Shown: one piece after another, positions 46,936 through 59,155 of the stretch
How positions within the stretch are numbered: the first letter of the stretch is position 1
How the letters are laid out: every line of letters begins with the position of its first letter
NCBI GenBank assembly: GCA_021229015.1
Contig: CM037781.1
Span: 64,184,581 to 64,248,580, forward strand
DNA length: 64,000 bases
Reading direction: 5' to 3'
From: Solen grandis
Lineage: Eukaryota > Mollusca > Bivalvia > Adapedonta > Solenidae
The notes under the pieces: model-generated
Database searches by the model: none
Seen by the model: only the letters and a program-made list of their open reading frames with translations
Told to the model about the DNA's origin: nothing
Translations under genes and position numbers: made by a program

Positions 46936-46960
46936 GGGGGGGGGGGGGGGGGGGGGGGGG
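46936..46960. repeat. Poly(G) tract
   Basis: About 25 G residues; counterpart of the poly(C) at 2158-2177, with a different length. Confidence 0.9.
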
Positions 46961-47149
46961 CTAATGTTATAAACTTTTAACTGCAACTAAAACGCAGGGT
47001 TGGTTTCTTGCCATTTGTCATGTTTATTGTTTTATTTTTTTTATGCCCTCAGTTTTGTTAAGCAGGGACTATGCTGGAATCCTTAGCATGGAGAATCCTG
47101 TCAGATCACATCCTGGCCTACTTAACATCTCAAGTACAGCAAGCAGTAA

Positions 47150-47295
47150 TTCATTTTGGCTTGCGGTAGGTCGGTGGTTCTACCCGGATGCCTCCGTGCA
47201 TTCGGGGTCTTCCTCCACCTGTAATTAGCTGGACGTCGCTATATGATTGAAATTACTGTCGAAGCGACGGTAAACTCAAATAGTCAAGTCAAGTC
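47150..47295 (+). repeat. SINE copy (Meta-type tail), right arm
   Basis: Counterpart of 1833-1985: GGTTCTACCCGGATGCCTCC, CTTCCTCCACCTGTAATTAG and GTCGAAGCGACGGTAAACTC. Confidence 0.7.
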
Positions 47296-47563
47296 AATAA
47301 TTCATTTAAACATTGTTTACAGGTGCCACATAAGGTAGCTTGGGATTGTATTTTGGATAATTAAAGGTCATTTTGAATCATATTTTTCTAACTATGTCAT
47401 GAATATGCATATGAAGCTTTTAAAACTATCAGGTTAGTTGTTTGGTAACACTGCCTGGGATTACCTGAATTTTTTACCTGACCTTTGACCTAAAATACCA
47501 TGTCGGTCCATCCGTCCTTTTTGTGGGGACAGAGTACACAAGAGATGTTATCTTTTATTTCAG

Positions 47564-47721
47564 CGTCGTGTACTCAGCGTCAGTGGAGGTTTATGACAAC
47601 CTGAACCATTTCCTGCCTACTACTTTTTCAAACGGTCTCCTGATTGTGCTAACAGATATTGCACCTGATCTGGACATACATGATTGCCCGTATTGCTGTC
47701 CTTAAGCTGATGCAAGGAGAG
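47564..47721 (+). pseudogene. CERS: Ceramide synthase, exon 9, right copy (three frameshifting indels)
   Basis: Acceptor TTTCAG|CGTCG; the exon is 158 bases against 157 in the intact left copy. Compared with the left copy one G is missing in CTGAACCATTT, one A is added in TTTTTCAAACGG and one A in GTGCTAACAGAT. These break the reading frame three times. The donor is also weaker here (gtcatt versus gtcagt). Since other parts of this contig show similar single-base changes, consensus error is as likely as true decay. If corrected, the protein would equal the left copy over 52 residues. Confidence 0.9.
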
Positions 47722-47904
47722 GTCATTAAAATAGTCTATCTTATACATTTTTCTAATCCTTTGTGTTGATTTACATCAAAATATTTTGGAGATCATCATC
47801 TATTGTTTATCGTCTGGGATCTGGAGATGTAAATTAATAACACATGGTATGTTATATTCAAAAGTATTTGATAAAAAGACCCTTTGATAAACTATGATTT
47901 TATA

Positions 47905-47942
<38 letters not shown>

Positions 47943-48370
47943 AAAACAATAAAAAAAACTTGTAGTTTTTATTTCATCTTTGCAGTTCACTTGATGTACA
48001 TGTACATTTAAGCTTGTGATGCAAAAGGAAATTTGAAAACTGGTCTTAATATGGCAGTGGCTGTAATTATCTACAAATTAAAATCTTGGAATCTAGTCAC
48101 TAGCTTCGTTAACAGGTTGACTGACTATTATTTTAGGTGACTGCGTGACTGCAAAGACAAATTTGACTTTTTTATTTAATTTTTTTTTGTGGCTATGTTA
48201 CAATTGAAATGTTTATGACTTTCCTGTGTTTCATGTTCAATGTTTTTGACAGTTAAGGAATCATGTGCATTGTTCTATTCTGTCGTGTTCTTTACAAAAT
48301 GTTTAATATCTTTCCATATTGTTGAGTCAAGATGAGCTTTGGGCATTTATTGTCTTCATTGATAGCTCTT

Positions 48371-48470
48371 GTTACTAATATTCTTCCTCACAGAAGTGGT
48401 TTATGCCCAACTGTCCCACTTTTTGATATTTTGTTTCCCAACTGTCCCACTCAAGATTTTTAGCACCTTG
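48371..48470 (+). repeat. Candidate left terminal repeat of the MULE element
   Basis: It contains CTAATATTCTTCCTCACAG, AAGTGGTTTATGCCCAAC and TGTCCCACTTTTTG. The reverse complement of 50985-51045 reads CTAATTCTTCTTCATAG, CTTCTGTGGTTTTCCCCAAC and TGCCCCACTTTTAT. The resemblance is imperfect and the outer limits are not clear. Confidence 0.4.
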
Positions 48471-49093
48471 CTGGGTGTGTTTTGATAAGGGATTATAATC
48501 TATTTCAAACAAACACATTAAAATGAATTGAAGTTGTATTATCTGATTTTGTTTCTGATTTTTTTTTTGATTTTGTATTTTAAGAGGTAAAATTTCATGT
48601 TTTAGTTATATTATTATTTCTTTCTAAAATGTGTTTATTTAAGGTCCATTAATTAGGGTTACTAAATTAATTGTAATTTTATAGTGTAAACATGCATTCC
48701 TTTGATCTCTGGCTTTAAAGCTTATGTGAATTGATAAAGATAAAAAATAATTTGAACTTATTAAGATAATTTATCACCTCTGCTACTTTTTTCTTTAAAT
48801 TGTGTTAATTGATTGGTCCAACTAAAGTCCATTTATCCTGTATATATTGCTAAGTGATTGGATTAAGAAATACAAACAAGTCCTTTGATCTTAGCAGTTT
48901 ACTACTTAAGGTAAACAATTTGATTTGAAGTAATTAACATTTTTGGTTATCAATTTATTGTGACTTTTCAAACTGTGATATCTCATTAATGAACTGAACG
49001 TATCAGATACAATATATTTACATTCTGATGTAAATGTCTTCATTTGATAGTAAAATTTCACTAAGTAACATCGTCTGAAATTATAAGCTAAAA

Positions 49094-50403
49094 ATGGCAA
49101 ATGCACAAGTGAGTGTGCAGTTTGTCAAGAACCAACGTGGTGGTGATAGTCTGGTTTACAATGGATTCAGATACCAGGTCAAAAACCGAAAACCAACAAG
49201 GGTGTACTGGGTCGTCATGTCCGAACCTGTTCTGCTAAAATCACAAAAAGCTGACAACATTCCAGTTTTCTGTGACCAATACCCATAATCATGCAGCCGA
49301 ACACATGGAACTGAAGCGCCATGAAATAAATCAACTCATGCGAAAGAGGGCACGCGAAGAAACCACGCCGAATCCGTCAATATATGAAGAAGTCATATCC
49401 AGTCTGAGAGACAGAGAATGGGACGAAGATGCAGAACAAGTCTGCAAAGGATTACCAACCTTCCCCTCCACCAAGTCATCTCAAAACAGGGAAAGAGGTG
49501 CATTGAGACCGGGGATACCAAAGTCCAGGAGTGACATAGATTTGGATGGAAATGGGGCTGAAACGCACCTGGTGAGCAGTTCTACTGGTTTTATGAGGGA
49601 GAATGACAACAGGATGTGATTTTTGCTACAAGAACAAATCCTCCCGCATCTGGCACAGAACCCAACCTTATGGAGACGGAAATTTTATGTGTGCCCAGAC
49701 ATATTCAGCCAGGTCTACAACTCCATGGATATATTATGGACACAGTATCCGTTAGTTTTTTGCCCTTCTGCCTGGAAAAAGTGAAAGGATTTTCTGCAGA
49801 CTTTTTCAACATCTTCAACAGAAAAGCAGGGGAAATAGGAATGGAACTGGGACCAGACACACTCCTGATAGACTTTTGAGGCAGCAACCAAGCGGCAGCT
49901 CGCAGAGTGTTTCCAAATGTGAATGTGAAAGGGTTTTTTTTTTTTTCATTCACACAGTGTGTTTGGCGGAAAAAATACAGAAGCTTGGCTTAGTTGGACT
50001 GTATTCTGAGAATGAGGACTTTAAAGAAACTAGGAAGAAGAGCTGCAGTTCTGCCTCTAGTCCCAACAACATGTTAAAAGTTGTGTGGTTTGTCGCACTG
50101 ACGGATGCTGAAAATGCAGAGATTCCAGGTGGATGTTTCAAGGTTCACAGACTATGTCACTGAACATTGGGTTGAGGGAGACAAGGGACAACTGGAACCA
50201 TTTGAGACAGAAGGACCAAAAAACAACAAACAACTTGAAGGGCTGGCACAACAACTAAAAAAGTATGAGACAGCCCCCCCACATCCGAACTTTACAAGTT
50301 CTTGGAAACAATACAAAGGATTGAAGCTGCCAATGCTTCAAAATTCTTCAGCACAGTGCCGGAGGAGTGAGAGAAAAGAAGAGGAGGAAATACCGAAAAC
50401 TTG
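49094..50403 (+). pseudogene. FLYWCH zinc finger plus MULE-type transposase, frameshifted
   Basis: The start ATG (49094) is shared with the left window edge. The first 40 residues (VQFVKNQRGGDSLVYNGFRY) are a FLYWCH-type fold. The frame shifts near 49210, where another frame reads a YW...TCSAK pattern, and the histidine pair follows in TNTHNHAAEH at 49275. A linker with RKRAREE leads to the transposase core: DGNF near 49677, CPDIFSQVY and LHGYIMDT near 49700-49740, LIDF at 49868, then a region read in two frames with QCVWRKIQKLGL-like sequence near 49960-49995, and LEGWHN-like sequence (one base off frame) near 50240. These are the expected acidic positions and WH motif of MULE transposases. 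At least five frame changes occur, so it is either decayed or poorly polished. It is on the same strand as exon 9. Confidence 0.75.
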
Positions 50404-50934
50404 AACAGAGACTGTTTCTGCCCTGAAAACAAAGTACATGGCTGAAAAAAATCACTGTGATGGAGTAATGCCGATTGGCATCGCATTTGTTTTCGGTTTG
50501 ACGAGTAACTCTGTATAGAACAGATCAGTAGGGTGGAATGTCACAGTTGTTTAAATGAAATGCTTGTTTTCAAATTTTAAAACAAAAACAAAAATTGTAC
50601 CACATCCGAATATAGCCCTGTCTTTATTTGATTTTGTATGACACATGAAATAAAAAATAATAAATATATGAAAACAAAAAGAGTTTGTTTTCTTCATTTC
50701 AGAGAGAGAGAGAGAGAATACTGACAACATCCTAAAACATAATAAGTATTATAAATACTTATTATAAATAATTTTGCAAATAGATAAACTTATTATAAAT
50801 ACAAATGCAATATATTACTAACCCAAAATACTATTGCAAATAATAATAAAAGACAATAAACAAATAATTGCACTGAAATATTCCATCCATTTAGGTAAAG
50901 CTATAGTCCTCATCCATGACAGTCTATTGTTATC

Positions 50935-51050
50935 CAATTAAAGCATGATTCCCAAAATGTCCCACCTTGATTTTTACTGTTTTATATAAAAGTGGGGCAG
51001 TTGGGGAAAACCACAGAAGTAGGGACTATGAAGAAGAATTAGCTAAAATT
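50935..51050 (-). repeat. Candidate right terminal repeat of the MULE element
   Basis: Holds AAAATGTCCCACCTTGATTT and AAAAGTGGGGCAGTTGGGG. These motifs match the left-side block at 48371-48470, partly inverted. Supports a MULE-type element spanning about 48.4-51.0 kb, but the ends are not exact. Confidence 0.38.
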
Positions 51051-51489
51051 CAGTAATTTTTTTATTGTGGTGGCAGTGGTTATCTACAACTGTAAAGGGG
51101 AGGAACTTCTGCACGGGGGTTTGACCCGTCACAAACTCTTCACGCCAGTCTTGTCACGCCATATCTCGTCCTACACTCACATTTCATGAAGACATGGTGG
51201 GATGCAGGGGATTTCATCTACCTTTGTCTGTGATAGTTCTGGCACATCTAGGAAAAGCTTATTAGGGGGAAAGATTGTATTTATATTGTGATTCTGATAT
51301 AACAACAAAATTGTCTGTTTTTAGATGAAGGACTTGAGAAGTGATTAGTCGGACAGTGCTAAACACCATGGCCCAGAGAGAAATATTTGGGATTAATCTT
51401 ATCAGCGGACACATCGAAACTTTGGGGCAAGTTAAAAACCTGAAACCCCAGATGTGCCATTTTTTCGTATCACAAGGCTTTATCACTTC

Positions 51490-52390
51490 AGATCTAATTA
51501 ACACCAATGATTAACTATTACACAAAAGAAAACTTTGTTTTTTTTATCGTGGGGTTTCGTTTTATGTTTGGAAAAAAAAACCCACGAAAAAGCCGTAAAC
51601 GCAAAGAACCCCCCAATCCCAGTTTTCCCATAAAGAACGAACAACGAAAAAACATGATTAACGTTTGATGCCCCATACACGATGCACATCCGGCCGCACG
51701 AAAAGAACGATTCAAAGGCACGGAGCGAGGTTAATCGATTTTTTCGGTTTTTTTTCCCCAAAAGAACAAGGCATTTAACAATTTTAAATAAAACCATCAT
51801 TTAAAATAACCATACCACACACGAAAAAAAAAAAAGAAAGTTCTAAATGGAATAAGTTTAAATCTTCGAAATTTAAAAAATTTTTTTGTTACCATTGAAT
51901 TTATTGTTTAAAATATCCCATCTTTTAACAATTTTTTTTTGCGCCAAGGCATTGGAACCCATAAAAGATTTAATTGGTTCTTACAGAGGTGAAGTGTCTC
52001 CCTTTTCAAAAAAAGGGGGGACCCTTACGTATTAATCATTTTTTTTTTAAACTGAACGATTAAAATTTAAATTGAACGGGGCAAGTAAGAATTAAGTTAA
52101 ATGTTGCCATGCGGTAAAACCACTTAATGTTTTTTAAAAGCTGAAATTTAAGCTGGTTTTTAAAGGAAGCTTTTAATAAAAAATATTTGCGAACGATTCA
52201 CAGGGAAAGGGGGAAAAGTGGGGGTAAACGAAAATTACACAACACGAAACACTTCCAAAAACCGTTAAAACGTGCACGATAAAGCCGCCCCAAACCCAAA
52301 ACGTCAGGGGAAAGGAACGCACGATCACACACGATCCCAAAAAAAATTTTGCCAAAAGAACGAAGCCCCACTTTTCCCCTTGCAAATTTT
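51490..52390. other. Low-complexity, probably poorly resolved consensus
   Basis: Composition changes abruptly: many short homopolymers (AAAAAAAA, CCCC, GGGG, TTTT) and fragments such as GAACGCACGATCACACAC. Open frames here show nothing recognisable. It leads directly into the minisatellite, so it may be a collapsed or error-rich part of the same array. Confidence 0.55.
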
Positions 52391-52900
52391 ACACAGATAC
52401 TATGTTTTACACAAACAGATATGATGTTTTTGTAACATTTTACACATACATATGTCACACAGAGATGGGATATTTTTATACACACAGATGCAACATTTTA
52501 CAGATACAATATTTAAACCAGAGATATGATGTTTTTGTAACATTTTACGCAGATGCAGCGTTGACACACAGAGATGGGACATTTATATGCACCCATATGC
52601 AATATTTTACACAGATACTATGTTTTTACAGGGATAGGACATTTTTGTTCACCAAGATACATTTTACACAGACACTATGTTTTACACAGAGATCAGACTA
52701 TTTTATACACTCATATGCAACATTTTAAACAGATACTACTTTACACAGAGAAAGGACATTTTTATACACTCAGGTAAAACATTTTGCACAGATACGATGT
52801 TTTCCACAGAGCTAGGACTATATTTTCACACAGATGAGACATTTTTATACACCCAAATGCAACATTTTACACAGTCAGATACTACGCTTTACAACATAGA
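52390..52900. repeat. Minisatellite (ACACAGATACTATG family)
   Basis: Roughly 28-base units alternate between ATTTTACACAGATAC and ACAGAGATGGGACATTTTT with TATACACACAGATGCAAC. About eighteen units run over 510 bases. The open frames through it are a by-product of the periodicity. Confidence 0.82.
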
Positions 52901-55900
52901 TAAGCTAGATCATACTGAAAATACCCATAACTGCATTTAAGGTGTGTGAAGCCAGTAAGGAGCAGTTATAATGTTAACTTGATCAGCCTGTAGTTCTCTT
53001 GCTATCATAAAAAAGGTTAAAGTTACAAAGTTAAAAGTTAAAATGTACACGTTCATTTTGAATCGGTCATGTTTTTAATTCCCATAAGTTTTTTAAGTTT
53101 GCAACATGGTATGGATAATCCTAGAAAAAAAAAAGAAAATACTTTTACTTTTGATGATATTCAGTGGTCAAAATAAAATAGTTAATTTTGTGAGGGTTTT
53201 TTAAGTTTGATGTAATTTGACTCTTACTCTTATTTTACAGAGGTTAGCATTGAGAATTTTAATTGTTTTACCTTTGCCCTGCTTTTTTCCTACTCAATTT
53301 TTAATAACACTTTCCCCATCTGTATTCCTCCATGTATCTGTGGGACTGTTCAAAGTTGTTGGCTGTTTTAAGTGTGGTAATTTTATTCTTAACTAATGCT
53401 CAACCCCTCTTAGTATTGATTGATATTGTCATGGAATAGATTTGTCAGAACTGTTTTTAAGTTGTGCAAGTATTGTCTTGCAACGTCTTTCACTTGATGT
53501 ATATTGCCATTTTATTACACTGAATTTTATTGTTCTTCTCTTTAAAACAAGTAATTACTTATGAAATTCAGCAAATATAAGTAAATAGTATATATGTCAG
53601 ATGTAATGATTTACATTTTTTTTTATCTCTGAAATAGTGAAATAGTGATCACTGAAAAATTGATGATCAGGATTTTAAATCATACTCTGGGGTGTTTTTT
53701 TACCTTGAGTATTAAATGAAGCATTTTTAAGTTAACTTTTATTTTCCAAGTGTATATTCTGTGATATCAGATGACATTCAAAGAGATTTCGATCTCTATG
53801 TCGGGTACATTACATTCTAATCCCATATTTCTATATGCTTTGATGTGGAATGGGTTTTTATCTAAAACATTTCCCGACTATTGCAATGCATAATATTCAA
53901 AATACAGAGTTGTGTTGAACAAGACTTCTGGCTAACACTTTGTTGTTACATGAAAAATTTTTTAACTCAGTTTTTGAGTTACCCAGTTTTAACCCCAGTT
54001 CTCGTCATTTTTTTCATTAGAATATTGCAAATTGTTTACAATCCAGAAAAAGAATGGCCATGATGTGTACATTTTTTATCTGAATATTTAAAAAACGAAG
54101 AATTGATGTACATTTGTTACATAGAAGATTTATCTTGACAAATTCATGCCCTCTGCTTGATGGGTCCTCCAATAAATTTTAGGCAAAGACGTATTTAAAA
54201 GCAGGAAAATAAACTTGAATTCTGCAAACTGCAATATGTTGAAGGTGGTTTTATTTTGAAATTTAAGATCATCAAATTGTGGGCTGAATTTAAATGTTTT
54301 ATTCAAAAAATAAGAACAAAAGATTTTTTTTTTTTTTTTAAAACAGTTATTTCACTAGATAAAGTTGTTGATTGTGTGATAAATCCTACCATGATTTTTT
54401 TTCAACATTTATAACCATTAAGTATCTAGGCCTGTTATTTTTACCAAATGTGGTAAAGATTAAAAATTTATTAATGTCGTGCTTCAAAGTTGCTCATATA
54501 TAAAGTACATAAAGATTGCACCATAAGGATTTGAGGTTAGTGTAATAGGTCTTTTTTTGTCAGATTAATTTTACATTCAAATTTTAGACTGTGCATCCAC
54601 AATCAAATGCACCAACAATATTTACTTCAGTACATAATCAACGAAGTCTGATGTCAACGAAATAAAAAAAAAAATTTTAATGGTAAAAAATTTTTAAGTT
54701 ATTGATACATAAATTATCTACCATAGCGCTTTGTGTTTTATCATATAAAGTAATGTTGTAGGGGCTGATTATTCCAGTCTTAGATACTGAAACTTGATAA
54801 AAAACATTGAGATTTACTTTCATGCGTTAACTGCAATTAATTGCTTATTATATACATATACTGTTTGTGAGAGTCTAATTTTTGGATGGTCAAAGTTTTT
54901 GTATGAAAAGGGGGCAGTGCATGAGTTGTCTCCCAAAGTAATCATTGAGCTCTACATCTGTGAAAGTGCTTTACAGTGACTTGTCTTTCCTTTCTTTTTT
55001 CTTTTTTTTTTTTTTTTTTTTTAAATTAAATAAAAAAAAAATAATCTGTGTGTAATGTTACATGGAATCCCATATTTGGGGATGATGAATGTTCATATTT
55101 GTTATAAATGTGTCTCAACTTACTTAAAAACTGCTTTGTTTATATCTGTTAATATAAAAAAGTGTGGTGTTGCTTGCTGCTATTGAGCTTCATGGGAGTA
55201 AATGTTTCACACATATTTATTTTCAACAGCTCCAAATAATGTAGATTTTTTTTTTTTTAATTTTTCCCATGTCATTTTATGATGAATCTCTTTTTCTTGA
55301 AATTTCGCTTTCACAAAAGAAAGTCTTTGTCACCGTTGTTGCTGCTATTTTTACTAATATTCTAATGTTGGTCTCATCTTGTTTATCTCTGGGGAATATT
55401 GTCTTTCTGTCTAATTGATAGGTATTACTTATGCCATTATCTTAACATGCCCTTTTTTAGCAACTGATTTGTACTTCCTTGTCTCTCAATAAGGTCATAC
55501 CTGTTAAACAGGATATATTATCCAGAATACTGAAAACGATTGGCACTGATATCTGTATGTAATTTTCTTGTTTACAGTCAATTTACTGTTTTAATTGTGT
55601 TGGTGTTTGCAGGGGTGAGGAAAGTCCAATATTATCAATTGCTCTTCCCAAATTTCATCTAGTCAAATCAAGATAAATTCCATGTTCTAATATTTCTCTG
55701 AATCTGCACTAATTTTCAATCTCCATGGCAAGTGGAATTTCACACCCCTTGTGTATCCTTGCTTTGTAAAGTGAGATTGGGGCTAAATAGGAGTTGTGTT
55801 CATTATTCCATCTGTACTGTCCCAATTTATGAACGAGAAGAAGATTAATATCTTCTTACATTGTTGAGTAATGGTGCTTTAACAGGGTATTAATCAAGTT

Positions 55901-57689
55901 CAGTGATAGGTCAGGGTTTAATCTCTACACATTAGTCATATTAAATTTGCTGACATTTAGCTCATATATTTAAGTAGCTTACCCATTAAACTGTGGTTAC
56001 TGAGGGACCATTGAATTCAGACATGGAATTACAAGTGTTACATATGGAGTAATGTATTGATATTTTCTGCATTTGTGTGCATGTTCCTTTGTCTTGTACA
56101 TGTATTTCTTTTTCAGTGATTGTGTGCAAAATTTTGAACAAAAGCGGTATTGTCACTTTTCTTTCCTTCGTTCCCTTTTTTTAAATCCTTACTTGCATTC
56201 AAAAAATAAGCATCTGGGATACCTCTGAATTGACCATATTAAAACTTTATTTTCCCTATCCTGTAAAGGAATTTTGAAAAGTGTGATAATCAAAGTTCTC
56301 TAGAATATTGTTTGCCAAAAGGGTTTAAATAATCAAAAAGTGGTTTTAATTATGAGATGTGGTCCTGAATTTCTAAGATGTCTGTATTGGGGTTACAAAA
56401 AGAATGGTATTAGACACTGTAAAATTTCCAGATCCTTACCTGTCAGGTAAGACCCTTTGTTTTTTATAAAGTTTTTAAGGAACGAAGTACAGTCAGAGTG
56501 TCCTACTGTACTATCATACTCAAGTCTCAAATGAATTGTGGGCAAAAAATTGTGCCTAACATGGTGTTAAATCTGAGCAAACAAACATTCTATTTTCTCA
56601 AAATGCAAATTACAGCCTTTATATCCACAAAAATTCTTCTTTATTTTATGTATGCCATGTTCTCATTACATGTATTTTCTATATCTCTGAATAAATATCA
56701 TGTTTGATTTTTACAAATGTATCACTATCATGTAATATGCATATTATTTTGCTAAAGATTTGTTCATTTTTGTGTAGTTATATCATATTTTTTAAATTTT
56801 TTTTTGTTTATGTACAAATACGTTACATGTTAGATGACAAATGACACCATGTAGTCTGTCTGCTCTTGCCTGGAACATACTACTTCGAACATTTTCAAAC
56901 ACATGATTTGAAACTTACAGGTAACAGCATCTAGAGAAGTGTAGTGCTTAAGAACCATAACTCTACTTGACCTCATATTTTGTTTATCTCCATTATTTGT
57001 ATTTTAATTCATCAATTATCAATATTCACAAATATTTTTTCTGCAAATACAAGTTTCTCAATCACTCTGCCTTGAACAAGCCACTTGATACAGATTATAA
57101 TCAGCTATTTTTCAGTTATTATTACATTGATTTGCCCAGTTCATTTTTTGATTTGACAATAAAAGATGAGCCTACCTAACTTTAAAAGAGATTAGAAATA
57201 CAGTAAAGTAGCGACATTCTGAGAAATAATCATTGATGCCATGCCAAATCTGAGATGTCATCCTAGTCCTGGCACAAACTGAGTCCCTGTCCATAAAACT
57301 CAGTACAAAGTCATATTTTAATGGTTTTCCAAGTTTCATGATTTTTCAAGAATTTTAAATTCCCCCTTTGGTCTTCAATTAACCATATTTTTACTGTAAC
57401 TTGTCAGCACAGGGACACTTACTTTTAGTTGGAGAACAGTCTCAGACAGGTGTGTGTGTGTTTGTTTTACTTTTTTTATGTAGATAGATAGATCTTGTAT
57501 TGAAGTAATTTTATTTTGTCCGTCCAATATGTTTGTATTATTTTTCAGTTTCTATCCATTAACTCAGTTTGATTACCTCAGGCAGGATTTTTTTAGAGTT
57601 ATTTGTTTACACCATATGCATTTTTACCAATTATTTGATTTAAAGGACATTGGACTTAAAGACAGAAACTTAACATATTTCATTCTTGT
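52901..57689. other. AT-rich sequence, no gene seen
   Basis: No recognisable exon, repeat family or RNA gene. Homopolymer T tracts occur (for example 54325-54340 and 55003-55022). It could be 3' untranslated or intergenic sequence; nothing in it decides. Confidence 0.5.
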
Positions 57690-57800
57690 TGGTTTTGCCT
57701 CCGTGCATGCGGGGTCTTCCTCCACATGTAATTAGCTGGACGTCGCTATATGACTGAAATACTGTCGAAGCGACGGTAAACTCAAATAATTAAGTCAAGT
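57690..57800 (+). repeat. SINE fragment (Meta-type tail)
   Basis: GCCTCCGTGCATGCGGGGTC, CTTCCTCCACATGTAATTAG, ATGACTGAAATACTGTCGAA and a TAAACTCAAATAATTAAGTC tail; 5' end truncated. Confidence 0.68.
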
Positions 57801-58230
57801 CTAGTCTTGGTGGTTTATGATACAATTGTGATATACAGTACTAGTATTACTATGATTTGTATGCCAGCGGAAAATCTGAAATCCATTTCTTAAATAAAAT
57901 TCCTGTGAATTTATAGTAAATATGTAAGGTCAGTTAGTTTATTGTTTGTGTGTTTGTTTATTTCTCTATGGCTAGGATGTTTACAAATGTGTTCAAGTTT
58001 ACTTACAGGCAACCCAATAGCTACACTGAGATAAAAGGTAGTCAGTGGTTGCCATGGTTTACACAAAGAAACACGTAATTTTGTTTCATTTTAGTTTGTG
58101 AGCACTTGACCTAGCCAATTTTCAGTTTTCCATGAATGGCTTTTGTTCACAGGTTTTATTGTGCATTGTATAAACTTGCCAACTATAAATATCTCTTGGC
58201 TTATCATGAATTGGGTCTTTTTGGTGGACT

Positions 58231-58472
58231 TTAACCCTTTCCCTCATAGAAGACACCATGAAAAGACTTATGCGAACAGCATAAACCAGATCAGCCTGCG
58301 AAGTAACTCGCAGGCTGATCAGGTTTTATGCTGTTCGCTGCTCCTCAGTGGTCTGGAAATGAGGATTTTGTAATTAAATTTGGTAAGGTTTAACTGTGGT
58401 TTTCTGCAGATCAGACTTTATGTGATACCTATTGAGTGCGTCAAAATGAGTCTATATGAGGGAAAGGGTTAA
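58231..58472 (+). mobile_element. TTAA-flanked hairpin MITE, copy 7
   Basis: TTAACCCTTTCCCTCATAG to TATGAGGGAAAGGGTTAA. One extra base in the internal stem (CTGCGAAGTAACTCGCAG). Confidence 0.86.
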
Positions 58473-58684
58473 ATCCAAACATGAATTTTAGGCTTTATTT
58501 GTTTCAGTGAATGTCAGGATTTTGCTCTCACAAATATTGTTGGTGGGACTTTAATCCCCCCCCCTAGTTTGTGATTATAAATTATCTAGTAGTATAATGT
58601 GTATGTTTTATATGTATGCACTTTATTTATTTGTTTAGATAATCCTCTATTAATTATATACTCCCCCCACCCCCAACATTAAAG

Positions 58685-59040
58685 TTATAGAGGGAATATA
58701 CTGGAATCAGCTTGTCTGTCTGTCTGTAGACACTTCATCTCTCAAACCCTTAGCTTGAATTAAATGAAACTTCACAGGTTTGATCAGTAGTTGTATGTAT
58801 CGTCAGCATGTTAGGATTGGTTGATTTATCACAGAGTTATAGCCCTTTGTGGTTTAACATATGAATTGTGCATACATTCTTGTGCACATTAAAAATAAAT
58901 GAAACTTCACAAGATTGATCAATACAAAGTCTAGTTGTTCATATCATGACGTCAGTATGTTCAATTGGATTTTTTTATCAAAGAGTTATAGCCCTTTTTA
59001 GCAAGCTTATGTACATTCAGATTCTTGTTCACACGTGTCC
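58685..59040 (+). repeat. Degenerate tandem-core repeat with CTGT microsatellite
   Basis: CTTGTCTGTCTGTCTGTAG, then two diverged units with AAATGAAACTTCACAGGTTT, GAGTTATAGCCCTTT and CATTCTTGTGCAC. Similar architecture to the pearl/HINE-like elements but older; a related fragment continues at 59130-59300. Confidence 0.55.
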
Positions 59041-59044
59041 AATC

Positions 59045-59155
59045 TACCTGGATGCCTCCATGCATAAGGGTCTTCCTCTACCTGTAATTAGGTGGACGTC
59101 ACTATATGACTGAAATACTGTCGAAGCGACGGTAAACTCAAATAGTCAAGTCACA
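59045..59155 (+). repeat. SINE fragment (Meta-type tail)
   Basis: GGATGCCTCCATGCATAAGG, CTTCCTCTACCTGTAATTAG, ATGACTGAAATACTGTCGAA and an AATAGTCAAGTCA tail. Inserted inside the degenerate tandem-core repeat. Confidence 0.68.

Larger units (their letters stand above)
35547..49155. repeat. Right arm of the large inverted duplication
   Basis: Reverse complement of 1-12800. It contains, in mirrored order, elements J to N, the pogo-like element, MITE copy 6, the SINE copies and CERS exons 8 and 9. Length is 13609 against 12800. Small single-base indels relative to the left arm are frequent and include three inside exon 9, suggesting a less polished consensus or a diverged allele. Confidence 0.93.

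Noticed and set aside
52402..52940. Open frames with repeated THRDGTF/YTDTMF-like peptides
   Set aside because: They follow the minisatellite period and occur in several frames; periodic DNA explains them.
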